From Streptomyces sp. D2-8 (GTDB lineage Bacteria > Actinomycetota > Actinomycetes > Streptomycetales > Streptomycetaceae): a DNA stretch of 64,000 bases. The position numbers were made by a program, and so were the translations under genes. Under the pieces are notes generated by a model. The model worked only from the letters and a program-made list of their open reading frames with translations. It did no database searches and was not told where the DNA came from. Below, one piece after another: positions 34,788 through 42,708 of this stretch. The stretch covers positions 124,001 through 188,000 of the forward strand of contig NZ_JAAHBP010000019.1 in NCBI RefSeq assembly GCF_023184515.1, written 5' to 3'. Within the stretch, counting starts at the first letter, position 1, and each line of letters begins with the position of its first letter.

Positions 34788-35860
34788 GCGTGCTCCAGCT
34801 TCTCTTCGCCGCGCTGCTCGTGCTCGCCAACGGCTTCTTCGTCGGCGCCGAGTTCGCACTCGTCTCCGTCCGCCGCAGCCAGATCGAACCGCTCGGCACC
34901 GCCCGGGCCCGCCAGGTCCTGTACGGCCTGGAGCGGCTGCCGCAGATGATGGCGGCGGCCCAGTTCGGCATCACGATCTGCTCCCTGACGCTCGGCGCGG
35001 TCGCCGAACCGACGGTGGCACATCTGCTGGAGCCGGTCTTCGAGTGGATCCACCTGCCGCACGGCATGATCCACCCGCTGACCTATGTCATCGCCCTCGC
35101 CGCCGTGGTCTTCTTCCACCTCGTCATCGGCGAGATGGTCCCGAAGAACCTGGCGATGGCGGCGCCCGAGAAGGCCGCGCTGTGGCTCAGCCCCGGCCTG
35201 GTCTGGTTCGCCCGCTTCTGCAAGCCGATCACCGCCGCCCTCGGCGCCTGCTCCCAGGGCATCCTGCGGCTCTTCCACGTCGAGCCCAGGGACGAGGTCG
35301 AGGCCGTCTTCACCAGCGAGCAGCTCAACCGGCTGGTGGAGGACGCCGGCCAGGCGGGCCTGCTCGACCCCGAGGAGGCCGAAAGCCTCGAGGACGCCCT
35401 GGAGCTGGGCTCCCGGCCGGTGACGGACGTCCTGCTGAAGCGGGAGTCCCTGGTGACGGTCAGCCCGTCGGTCACCCCCGGGCGGATCGTCGAGCTCACG
35501 GCCCGCACGGGATACTCCCGGTTCCCGGTCGCCGCGGACAAGGGCGCGTTCATGGGCTACCTGCACGTCAAGGACGTCCTCGACCTGGAGGACTCGGACC
35601 GGGCCGTCCCGCAGCACCTGTGGCGTCCCATGACGACCCTGCGGCCCGAGCTGCCGCTCGACGACGCGCTGACGGTGATGCGGCGGGCGGCGACGCACCT
35701 GGCCCAGGTGGCCGACGCGTCCGGCAAGGTGCTCGGGCTGGTCGCGCTGGAGGACGTGCTGGAGCTGCTGGTGGGTGAGGTGCGGGACCCCGCGCATCGT
35801 CAGGTGCGCGAGGTGAAGCTGACCGAGCCGAGGTCCGGTGAAGAGGTGCTGGCGACCTAG
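34784..35860 (+). CDS. Second CNNM/CBS membrane protein, lacking the CorC_HlyC domain
   Basis: A 358-residue paralog of the preceding gene. The DUF21 domain starts LLVLANGFFVGAEFALVSVR and contains HLVIGEMVPKNLAMAAPEKA. The CBS pair (about residues 205-335) has TDVLLKRESLVTVSP, GYSRFPVAADKGAFMGYLHV and GLVALEDVLELLVGEVRD. It stops after the CBS pair, without the C-terminal CorC_HlyC domain. ATG 34784 overlaps the previous stop (ATGA), indicating translational coupling. Probably acts with its partner in divalent cation handling. Confidence 0.9.
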   Translation: MSVLQLLFAALLVLANGFFVGAEFALVSVRRSQIEPLGTARARQVLYGLERLPQMMAAAQFGITICSLTLGAVAEPTVAHLLEPVFEWIHLPHGMIHPLTYVIALAAVVFFHLVIGEMVPKNLAMAAPEKAALWLSPGLVWFARFCKPITAALGACSQGILRLFHVEPRDEVEAVFTSEQLNRLVEDAGQAGLLDPEEAESLEDALELGSRPVTDVLLKRESLVTVSPSVTPGRIVELTARTGYSRFPVAADKGAFMGYLHVKDVLDLEDSDRAVPQHLWRPMTTLRPELPLDDALTVMRRAATHLAQVADASGKVLGLVALEDVLELLVGEVRDPAHRQVREVKLTEPRSGEEVLAT

Positions 35861-35880
35861 CACCGTGGCTGCGGGCGCGT

Positions 35881-35985
35881 GGGGGCTGGTCGCGCAGTTC
35901 CCCACGCCCCCAGACAGGTCGGTGCAGCTCGACCGGCCTTCACGGCACCCACTCAGGGGCGCGGGGAACTGCGCGACCAGCCCCC
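35881..35985. repeat. Long inverted repeat of a Streptomyces interspersed type
   Basis: Two 30-base arms (35881-35910 and 35956-35985) are reverse complements with one mismatch; the core reads CGCGCAGTTCCCC / GGGGAACTGCGCG. The loop is 45 bases. It sits between convergent stops and can act as a bidirectional terminator. A related half-copy occurs at 45447-45465. Confidence 0.8.
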
Positions 35986-36006
35986 ACCGACCCGCGGCCG
36001 ACGAAC

Positions 36007-37866
36007 TCACCTGGCCGACGGATCCTGCGGCCCCCGCCCCGACAAGACCTCTCCGTACGCCTGCATCAGGTCCGGCAACCGCAACGTCGCCAGATCCTCC
36101 CTGCCCAACACCCCGGAATACACCGACAACCGCAGATCCCGGTACGCGCAGCTCTTCTCGTACAGCGTCCGCAGGAACCGCCCGTTGCCCAGCTCGTCGA
36201 TCCACCCCTGATCCACCACATGCCCCGCGATGGAGCGCAGCTCGTCGAGGGCCTCGTCGTCCCACAGGTCGCCGTTCTCGGCGGCGAGCACCTTGCCGAT
36301 CTCGGTGAGTTCGAGCGGACGGTACGAGGGGAAGTCGACGCGGGTGGTGAAACGGGACGACAGCCCGGGGTTCGCGGCGAGCAGGCGGTCCATGCCCTCC
36401 GGGTAGCCGGCGAGGATCACCACAAGGTGGTCGCGGTTGTCCTCCGCGCGCTTCAGCAGCACCTGCAGGGCCTCGTCGCCGTACGCGTCGCCCTTGCCGT
36501 AGCCCGAGTTGGACAGGGAGTAGGCCTCGTCGACGAAGAGGACACCCCCGAGGGCCGAGTCGATCAGTTCGTTCGCCTTCACGGCCGTCTGCCCGAGGTA
36601 CTCGCCGACCAGGTCGGCCCGCTGGGCCTCCACGAGATGGTCGCCGCCGAGCAGCCCGAGGGCGTAGAAGACGCGGCCGAGGATGCGGGCGACGGTCGTC
36701 TTGCCGGTGCCGGAGGGGCCGGAGAAGACGAAGTGGCGTTTCGGCGGCTGGACCGGAAGGCCCTGCCCGGCCCGCAGCCGGGCCATGTTCAGCTGCGCCG
36801 ACAGCGCCTTGACCTGGCGCTTCACCGGCTCCAGACCCACCATGCGCTCCAGCTCGGCGAGTGCCTCCTCCAGTAACGCCGGGTCGGTGGGCCCGGCGGG
36901 CAGGGAGGGTGTGGGGCCGGCCCTCTCGCGGACCGGCGGGGCGGTCACCGGCGGCAGGGGAGCGATCGGCGGTTCGAGGTCGGGCAGTCTCAGGTCCCGC
37001 CCCTCGAGGCCGAAGAGCGGATCGAACCCGTCCGGCCCGTCCACGGCGTCCTGGCCCGCGCCGGTGAGCGTGATCGCCGCGAGGTCGGTGGCGTCGTCGT
37101 ATCCGTCGCCCTCAGCGATGGCGGCGAGCCGGGCGGAGGTGTCCATGAAGGCCGGGTCGACGCGGTGCACGGCCCGGTACAGGGGGAGCGCGGCGGCGCT
37201 GCGGCCGGTGCCCTCGTGCGCCCGGGCCAGCCAGTAGCGCAGCTCCTTGCGCTGGGGCTGCTCGCTGCGGCAGCGCATCAGCGCGGCCGACAGCAGGGGT
37301 TCGGCCTGGCCGTACATCTCCAGGCGGACCCGGGCCATGCCGCCGAACAGACCCGCCTCGATGCCGAGCATCGGATCGTCGAGCAGCGGATCGGTGTGGC
37401 GGACCAGCTGCTCCCAGTCCTTGACCAGATAGGCGCGGCAGGAGTGCAGGAAGCGGACCTGGTGGTCGGTGTCCACGGGCGGCAGCCCGGCGAGGGCCCG
37501 GTCCAGCTCGGGGACGTGCCGGCCGTCCAGCCAGTGGGAGGCGTGCGCGAGCAGCAGATCGCGGGGGCTCTCCAGCACGGGCTGCACCCACCAGCCCAGC
37601 CAGTACCAGGAGTTGAGCGTACGGCGGTAGCGGGAGCGCTGCTCCCCGAAACGGTCCCGGTGCCGGAACATCCGCAGCAGCGCGGTCGTCGTGTCGACGC
37701 GCAGCGCGTGCAGCCCGAGCCAGCCGTCGGCCATCCCGGAGTCCATCCGCACGGCGGCCCGGAACTCCTCCTCCGCCTGCGGATACGCGCCCATGGTGTA
37801 GGCGTCCACGCCTCGCAGCCAAGCGAGGTCGGCCGGGGCCTGAGGGCCCTGCGTGCCGAAGTCCAT
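36007..37866 (-). CDS. EccA-like AAA+ ATPase with TPR-like N-terminal domain
   Basis: A 619-residue cytoplasmic ATPase of the CbxX/CfqX type. The N-terminal ~260 residues are helical repeats (YTMGAYPQAEEEFRAAVRMD, LPLYRAVHRVDPAF), followed by a Pro-rich linker (about 290-330). The AAA domain has Walker A GPSGTGKT (383-390) and Walker B VLFVDEA (442-448), then GYPEGMDRLLAANPGLSSRF. It resembles EccA of type VII secretion, but no other secretion genes are near. ATG 37866 follows GGGGGA closely. The function is unknown; it could remodel a protein partner of unknown identity. Confidence 0.85.
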   Translation of the reverse strand: MDFGTQGPQAPADLAWLRGVDAYTMGAYPQAEEEFRAAVRMDSGMADGWLGLHALRVDTTTALLRMFRHRDRFGEQRSRYRRTLNSWYWLGWWVQPVLESPRDLLLAHASHWLDGRHVPELDRALAGLPPVDTDHQVRFLHSCRAYLVKDWEQLVRHTDPLLDDPMLGIEAGLFGGMARVRLEMYGQAEPLLSAALMRCRSEQPQRKELRYWLARAHEGTGRSAAALPLYRAVHRVDPAFMDTSARLAAIAEGDGYDDATDLAAITLTGAGQDAVDGPDGFDPLFGLEGRDLRLPDLEPPIAPLPPVTAPPVRERAGPTPSLPAGPTDPALLEEALAELERMVGLEPVKRQVKALSAQLNMARLRAGQGLPVQPPKRHFVFSGPSGTGKTTVARILGRVFYALGLLGGDHLVEAQRADLVGEYLGQTAVKANELIDSALGGVLFVDEAYSLSNSGYGKGDAYGDEALQVLLKRAEDNRDHLVVILAGYPEGMDRLLAANPGLSSRFTTRVDFPSYRPLELTEIGKVLAAENGDLWDDEALDELRSIAGHVVDQGWIDELGNGRFLRTLYEKSCAYRDLRLSVYSGVLGREDLATLRLPDLMQAYGEVLSGRGPQDPSAR

Positions 37867-38295
37867 CACGTCCCCCACAAACCGTGCCCCCGTCGGTATG
37901 CCAACGAGCCGTCCCCCAGCCGGCTGCCCTGCTCGAACCGCTGTGCCACGGACCGGAGTTGCACAGTGCGCGAAGCAACCGTCCGTAGGTCGCACCGAGG
38001 GCATCGTACCTGCGGGGGCGGCGCCCCCGTAGGGTGCCGCACGGGCCGTTCGGCGAGGTGGGAGCGGATGCGGCGTCCCGCGGACGGTGACCCAGGGTGA
38101 GCGCTCGACGCCCCGCAGCGGCCGGAAAACCGGAAGAAGACAGAACGAAGCCCCCGATCACGGGGGAACAACCGGGGGCTTCGCGTCTGTGGGCGGCTCC
38201 GATGCCGCACATTGAGAACGTAAGACCTGTACGGCCCAACGGTCAAGCCGAGTTGAAGCACCCCGGCAAGTTGCCGCGCCAGGCCCTTCACAAGT
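37867..38295 (-). other. Intergenic region with possible sRNA and ATPase promoter
   Basis: These 429 bases between the kinase and EccA-like genes hold no credible protein gene. On the minus strand they contain, in order, a promoter (38246-38217), a terminator hairpin (38183-38146), a GGGGGCG/CGCCCCC inverted repeat near 38015-38030 and a TACGAT box near 38000 that could start the ATPase transcript with a ~130-nt leader. Confidence 0.5.
38140..38246 (-). ncRNA. Candidate small RNA with own promoter and terminator
   Basis: The minus strand has -35 TTGACC (38246-38241), an 18-base spacer and -10 TACGTT (38222-38217). A transcript starting near 38210 would meet a short GCGGC/GCCGC hairpin and then a strong hairpin CGAAGCCCCCG / CGGGGGCTTCG (38183-38173 with 38156-38146) followed by TTCTGTCTTCTT. 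The RNA would be about 65-75 nt. No open frame fits in it. The alternative is a terminator for the kinase gene combined with a chance promoter. Confidence 0.5.
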
Positions 38296-38952
38296 TCAGC
38301 ACACAGCGGGCGGTCCGTCACCGTGCGTGAGGGGCTGGTCCGGTCCAATGGTCCCAGCAGGTCCCGTGAGCACCTCGTATCCCTCGTCCCGCTGCCGTAC
38401 CAGAAGGTCGGCGAACGGTCGCGAGGGGTCGTCGGCGAAATGCCGGCGCTCCGCCGGAACCCACCCGTTCCAGAAGTCCCGCTGCTCCTCACCGTCCCGC
38501 GACCGCCCCCGCGCCCAGGCCTCCTCCCGCGGCAGCTCCATCCACACAAGCAGGGCCAAGTGGGAGCGCAGTGCCCGGCGCCCCGCGCCGACGCCCTCCA
38601 CGAGGAGCACCGGAGCGGGCGGGAGCGGTCGGGGCGGGCCGAAGCGGCGGGCCCGCCAGTCGTAGGGGGCGTAGTGCCCGGTCCGGCCGTGGGAGAGGGG
38701 CTCGATCACCTGGTCCAGCAGCCGTCCGGTCCAGTCGAACAGCGCGTCGTGGCTGGCGATGTCGTCGAGGCGCAGCACCGGCGCACCGTCCAGCGCCACG
38801 GCCAACTGCTCGGCGAACGTGCTCTTTCCGGACCCGGCGTGCCCGTCGACGCCGATGAGCCGGACCGGGCCGCAGGAGGGGGAGAGGCGGCGGATCCGGG
38901 CGGCCAGGTCGCGGACGGCGGGGCCCGGTGCGGGGCGGAAGGGCGGATTCAT
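38296..38952 (-). CDS. Uridine kinase-like P-loop kinase
   Basis: A 218-residue P-loop protein with Walker A GVDGHAGSGKST (residues 34-45). It has the kinase phrases VLRLDDIASHDALFDWTGRL, YAPYDWRARRFGPP and PVLLVEGVGAGRRALRSHLA (Walker B/hydrophobic strand with VEG). These match the uridine kinase/AAA_33-like proteins found across Streptomyces. The true substrate is unknown. The start is uncertain: ATG 38952 is used, preceded by a TTAGAGT box that would allow a leaderless message; longer forms are possible. Confidence 0.78.
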   Translation of the reverse strand: MNPPFRPAPGPAVRDLAARIRRLSPSCGPVRLIGVDGHAGSGKSTFAEQLAVALDGAPVLRLDDIASHDALFDWTGRLLDQVIEPLSHGRTGHYAPYDWRARRFGPPRPLPPAPVLLVEGVGAGRRALRSHLALLVWMELPREEAWARGRSRDGEEQRDFWNGWVPAERRHFADDPSRPFADLLVRQRDEGYEVLTGPAGTIGPDQPLTHGDGPPAVC

Positions 38953-39146
38953 CTCGCTCAGCACTCTAACGACGGGGTCCTCCGCGGGTGCCACTGGTCG
39001 ACGCCAATATTGGTGGGCGCGGCGCGCGTCGAAGTGCTGGCAGGACACGGCGGGCTGTGCTCATATGTGGCGCACGCACGGATACGACCGACCGTGCACG
39101 GACCTGCCCCGCCCCAGCCCGACTCCGACATCCGGGGGTCCCCGCC

Positions 39147-40526
39147 ATGCGCAGAGCCGAACAGCCGTCCCGCAGAACCGTCCTGGCCGCCGCGGTCGCC
39201 GCCGCCGTCACCGCGGGCGCGGGTCCGGCGGCCGCCGACCCCGAGGCCCCCATGACGACCGACACCGCAGACCCCGCCCGGGCGGTCCCGGCCCGCACCG
39301 TCGACAACCGGGCCTGGGTCTCCTACGGCGACTGGTACGGCGGCACCGCCAAGGGCACCCGGGCCGTCGCGGGCACCCGCCCGGGCCTGGCGATCGCGAA
39401 GCCCGCCGGAACCGCCGACTACAGGGATCCCCACACCGGCACCACCGCCGCGTGGGAGTACGGCACCTGGACGTCCCCCGTCCACCGGCTCGCCGTCCCC
39501 GCGACCGAGGCGATCGTCTCCTGGAACGCGCGCACCCCGGCCGGCACCTGGATCCAGGCCGAGATCAAGGGCACCTACACCGACGGCACCAGCACCCCCT
39601 GGTACGTGATGGGCCGCTGGGCAGCCGGCGACCAGGACATCCGGCGCACCTCGGTCGACGACCAGAGCGACGACAAGAGCACCGTCTGGACCGACACCCT
39701 CGCGATCGACGACCCGTCGAGCGGCCTGCGCCTGGCCTCGTACCGGCTGCGCCTGACCCTCTACCGCAAGCCCGGCACCAAGGCCACCCCCACCGTGTGG
39801 CGGCTCGGCGCCATGGCCTCCGACGTGCCCGACCGGTTCACCGTCCCGGCGTCCGCACCCCGCCTCGCGAAGGAGCTGGCCGTCCCGCGCTACTCGCAGG
39901 AGACCCACAAGGGCCAGTACCCCGAGTACGACAACGGCGGCGAGGCCTGGTGCAGCCCGACGTCCTCCCAGATGGTCATCGAGTACTGGGGCGGCCGGCT
40001 CACCGACGGGCAGCTGGACTGGGTCGATCCCGCGTACGCGGACCCGCAGGTGTGCCACGCGGCCCGGTTCACCTACGACTACCAGTACGCGGGCTGCGGC
40101 AACTGGCCGTTCAACGCCGCGTACGCGGCCACGTTCAAGGACCTCCAGGGCGTCGTCACCCGGCTCGGCTCGCTCAGCGAACTGGAGACGCTGATCGCCG
40201 CGGGCATCCCGGCCATAACGTCCCAGTCGTTCCTGAAGGAGGAGCTGACCGGCGCCGGGTACGGCACCGCCGGGCACCTGATGACCGTCGTCGGCTTCAC
40301 CGCCGACGGCGACGTGATCGCCAACGATCCGTTCTCGGCGAGCAACGAGGCCGTACGGCGCGTCTACCGGAGGCGCGAGTGGGAGAACATCTGGCTGAGG
40401 ACCAAGCGGTACAACGCCTCCGGCAAGGTCGTCTCGGGCACCGGCGGTGTCTGCTACCTGTACTTCCCGGCACGCCCGAGCGCCGCCCAGCGCAAGGCGC
40501 TGGCGGCCGTGGGGGTACGTGTGTGA
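39147..40526 (+). CDS. Tat-exported C39-like cysteine peptidase family protein
   Basis: A 459-residue secreted protein with a twin-arginine signal (RRAEQPSRRTVLAAAVAAAV, cleavage near GPAAADPE). A beta-rich N-terminal domain (about residues 60-230) precedes a papain-like C39-type domain. Putative catalytic residues are Cys269 in GGEAWCSPTSSQM, His377 in GTAGHLMTVVGF and Asp in VIANDPF. Natural targets are unknown. The small SCO1431-type gene follows. The upstream 194-base divergent region contains the palindrome CCAATATTGG (39004-39013). Confidence 0.87.
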   Translation: MRRAEQPSRRTVLAAAVAAAVTAGAGPAAADPEAPMTTDTADPARAVPARTVDNRAWVSYGDWYGGTAKGTRAVAGTRPGLAIAKPAGTADYRDPHTGTTAAWEYGTWTSPVHRLAVPATEAIVSWNARTPAGTWIQAEIKGTYTDGTSTPWYVMGRWAAGDQDIRRTSVDDQSDDKSTVWTDTLAIDDPSSGLRLASYRLRLTLYRKPGTKATPTVWRLGAMASDVPDRFTVPASAPRLAKELAVPRYSQETHKGQYPEYDNGGEAWCSPTSSQMVIEYWGGRLTDGQLDWVDPAYADPQVCHAARFTYDYQYAGCGNWPFNAAYAATFKDLQGVVTRLGSLSELETLIAAGIPAITSQSFLKEELTGAGYGTAGHLMTVVGFTADGDVIANDPFSASNEAVRRVYRRREWENIWLRTKRYNASGKVVSGTGGVCYLYFPARPSAAQRKALAAVGVRV

Positions 40527-40617
40527 CCAAGCTCTCGGCCGCATAAGCCACACCCGGTGGCAAGGTGGACGGAACCCTGGGGGGAGTCCGCCCGCACCAC
40601 CGACCCAGCGAGAAGCC

Positions 40618-40758
40618 ATGACCGCACACTCAGCCACCGCATCACACGTCCGCACCGGCGGCCCTCAGGAGGACGGCCCGAAGATCGTCGAGCACGTCAT
40701 GGGCTGGGTCCTCGTCCTGGTCGTCGCGATGCTCGTGACCCGGCTCGGGCTGCTGTGA
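40618..40758 (+). CDS. SCO1431-family small membrane protein
   Basis: A 46-residue protein, MTAHSATASHVRTG and so on, with a single C-terminal TM helix (VMGWVLVLVVAMLVTRLGLL). It fits the SCO1431 family of small membrane proteins by sequence and by position next to the C39-like gene. Function unknown. ATG 40618 has weak GCGAGAAG before it. Confidence 0.82.
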   Translation: MTAHSATASHVRTGGPQEDGPKIVEHVMGWVLVLVVAMLVTRLGLL

Positions 40759-40833
40759 CCTGACCCGCTGCGCGGGAGTGTGGCCTGCCATACTGCGGAG
40801 GTCCCGCCCCGCCCGTTGAGACCAGGGTCGAAA

Positions 40834-41490
40834 TTGAATATCAGCCCCCAGCCTGCCGCGCGCCCCAGAGCCCGCGGCACCGAGCGCTCGATGGCGCGCC
40901 GTGCCGAACTCATCGCCATCGGGCGGAGGTTGTTCGCCGACACCTCCTACGACGCCCTGTCGATGGACGACATCGCCCGGCAGGCGCACGTCGCCAAGGG
41001 GCTGATCTACTACTACTTCCAGTCCAAGCGCGGGTACTACCTGGCCATCATCCAGGACTCGGTCACCGAGCTGGTCACGCTGGCGGCGAGCGGTCTCGAA
41101 CTGCCCCCGGTCGACCGGGTCCAGCGCACCGTCGACAGCTATCTGCGCTACGCCGAGCACAACCAGGCCGCGTACCGCACGATCGTGAGCGGCGGCGTCG
41201 GCTTCGACACCGAGGTGCACGCCATCCGCGACGGGGTGCGCGAGGCCGTCGTGACCACCATCGCCGAGGGCGCGTACGACCGTGTCGACATCACCCCGCT
41301 GGCGCGGATGGGCCTGCTGGCCTGGGTGTGCAGCGTCGAGGGCGCCACGCTGGAATGGATCGACCGCCCCGAGCTGCCCCGCGACACCATGTGCGAGCTG
41401 CTGATGAAGACCCTCGGCGGCGCCCTGCGCGCGATCGAGGAGCTCGACCCCGCCTACCGGGCTCCGCAGCCCGCCCGCCGGGGCGCCTGA
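40834..41490 (+). CDS. TetR-family transcriptional regulator
   Basis: A regulator of about 218 residues. The TetR HTH is clear (RRAELIAIGRRLFADTSYDA, then MDDIARQAHVAKGLIYYYFQ and SKRGYYLAI). The C-terminal ligand domain is all-helical. An extended -10 TGCCATACT (40786-40794) lies upstream. The start is uncertain: TTG 40834 with AGGGTCG before it is used; MARRAEL at 40891 is the main alternative. No target is evident; the neighbouring gene on the left is the small membrane protein. Confidence 0.85.
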   Translation: MNISPQPAARPRARGTERSMARRAELIAIGRRLFADTSYDALSMDDIARQAHVAKGLIYYYFQSKRGYYLAIIQDSVTELVTLAASGLELPPVDRVQRTVDSYLRYAEHNQAAYRTIVSGGVGFDTEVHAIRDGVREAVVTTIAEGAYDRVDITPLARMGLLAWVCSVEGATLEWIDRPELPRDTMCELLMKTLGGALRAIEELDPAYRAPQPARRGA

Positions 41491-41496
41491 ACAAGA

Positions 41497-41528
41497 GGCG
41501 GCGGTCCGCCGTCACCGGACCCGCCGCC
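41497..41528. terminator. Convergent terminator between tetR and the chitinase remnant
   Basis: GGCGGCGGTCCG (41497-41508) pairs with CGGACCCGCCGCC (41516-41528) with one bulged base, between two convergent stops. Confidence 0.65.
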
Positions 41529-41545
41529 CCGCCCGGCCCTCCGTC

Positions 41546-42381
41546 CTACCGGATCGCCTTGATCAGCTCACCGCCTGCGGTGTCGCCGCTCAGCTCCCAG
41601 AAGAACGTGCCGCCCAGGCCCTGCTGGTTCTTGTAGTTCATCTTGGTGCCGATGGTCGCCGGGGTGTCGTAACTCCACCAGTTGCTGCCGCACTTGGCGT
41701 ACGCCGTGCCGGCCACCGTCCCCGTCGCCGGGCACTTGGTCTTGAGCACCTTGTAGTCGTCGATGCCCTGCTCGTACGTGCCCGCCGCAGGGCCGGTCGC
41801 GGTGCCGCCGGGGGCCGCCTGGGTGACGCCGGTCCAGCCGCGGCCGTAGAAACCGATGCCGAGCAGCAGCTTCGAGGCGGGAATGCCCAGGCCCTTGAGC
41901 ATCGCGATGGCCGCCGAGCTGTGGTTGTCCGCCTTCGGGATGCCGGAGTACGAGGTCAGCGGCGAGTGCGGGGCCGTCGGGCCGGCGGCGTCCCAGGCGC
42001 CGAAGACGTCGTAGGTCATCGGGTTGTACCAGTCGACGTACTGGGCGGCGCCCGCGTAGTCCGCCGCGTCGATCTTGCCGCCCGGGGTGGCGTCGGCGGG
42101 GATCGCCGCGGTGACGAGGTTTCTCGAGCCGAACGTGGCGCGCAGTGCCCGCATCAGGTTCTGTACTTGCGGTCGTAGGTGCCCCATTCGGTGAAGTACC
42201 CGATGACCTTGGATCCCGCGGCCCTGGCGGCGGGGGCGACCTTCGAATCCGCGGCGGCCTCCTGAGCCGAGGTCGCCGCGGTGGCGGAGGTGCCCGCGCC
42301 GGCCGGCAGACCGGCGCCGAGGACGGCGCAGCAGGCCGCGGACACGATGGCCCGGAAGCGGGAACGGTGGGGGGAGTGCAT
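41546..42381 (-). pseudogene. GH18 chitinase with internal deletion and frameshift
   Basis: The N-terminal piece (42381 to 42154) has a signal peptide (MHSPHRSRFRAIVSAACCAV, cleavage near ATAA) and the start of a GH18 domain, SKVIGYFTEWGTYDRKY, then runs into a stop. The C-terminal piece (to 41546) resumes in another frame at QNLMRALRATFGSRNLVTAA and continues intact: YVDWYNPMTYDVFGAWD, GIGFYGRGWTGVTQAAPGGT, GGTFFWELSGDTAGG. Roughly 130-140 residues normally lie between, including the catalytic DGIDxDWEYP, and are missing. The junction is near 42157-42166. The signal peptide, ribosome site (GAGGAG) and promoter remain intact, suggesting recent decay. Confidence 0.88.
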
Positions 42382-42451
42382 CCGGTGTCTCCTCGTGGGG
42401 AGAGGGGAACGCGCGCCGATTGGCATGAACGCGGTGAATCGGTGGGGCAAA

Positions 42452-42493
42452 ACAGTAGGAGGACTAGACCAGTTGGGTCAATGGTGCGTACCA
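42452..42493 (-). promoter_or_regulatory. Chitinase promoter with 12-bp direct repeats
   Basis: Minus strand: repeats TGGTACGCACCA (42493-42482) and TGGTCTAGTCCT (42471-42460), 22 bp apart, overlap -35 TTGACC (42481-42476) and -10 TACTGT (42457-42452) with an 18-base spacer. AACTGGTCTAG is also a DasR-like half-site. This is the known chitin-induced promoter layout of Streptomyces. The leader to ATG 42381 is about 65 nt. Confidence 0.78.
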
Positions 42494-42708
42494 ATTCCGC
42501 CGCTCCGGGCGCGCTCGGCCATTTCTTGAAGTAAGCGGTCGTTAACTGGTGACGAGATGCCTCCGATCGGGCATACTCACAGCGCACAGCCGCTGGTCAG
42601 CAGCTTCCGAGACCCGGGACTGCAAGCATCGGCACCAGAACGACCCGGCGGCGCCGCCCCCACCCATGGGCCCGACCGCTAGTGCCCGACAGGGAGGAGA
42701 GCGTCGCC

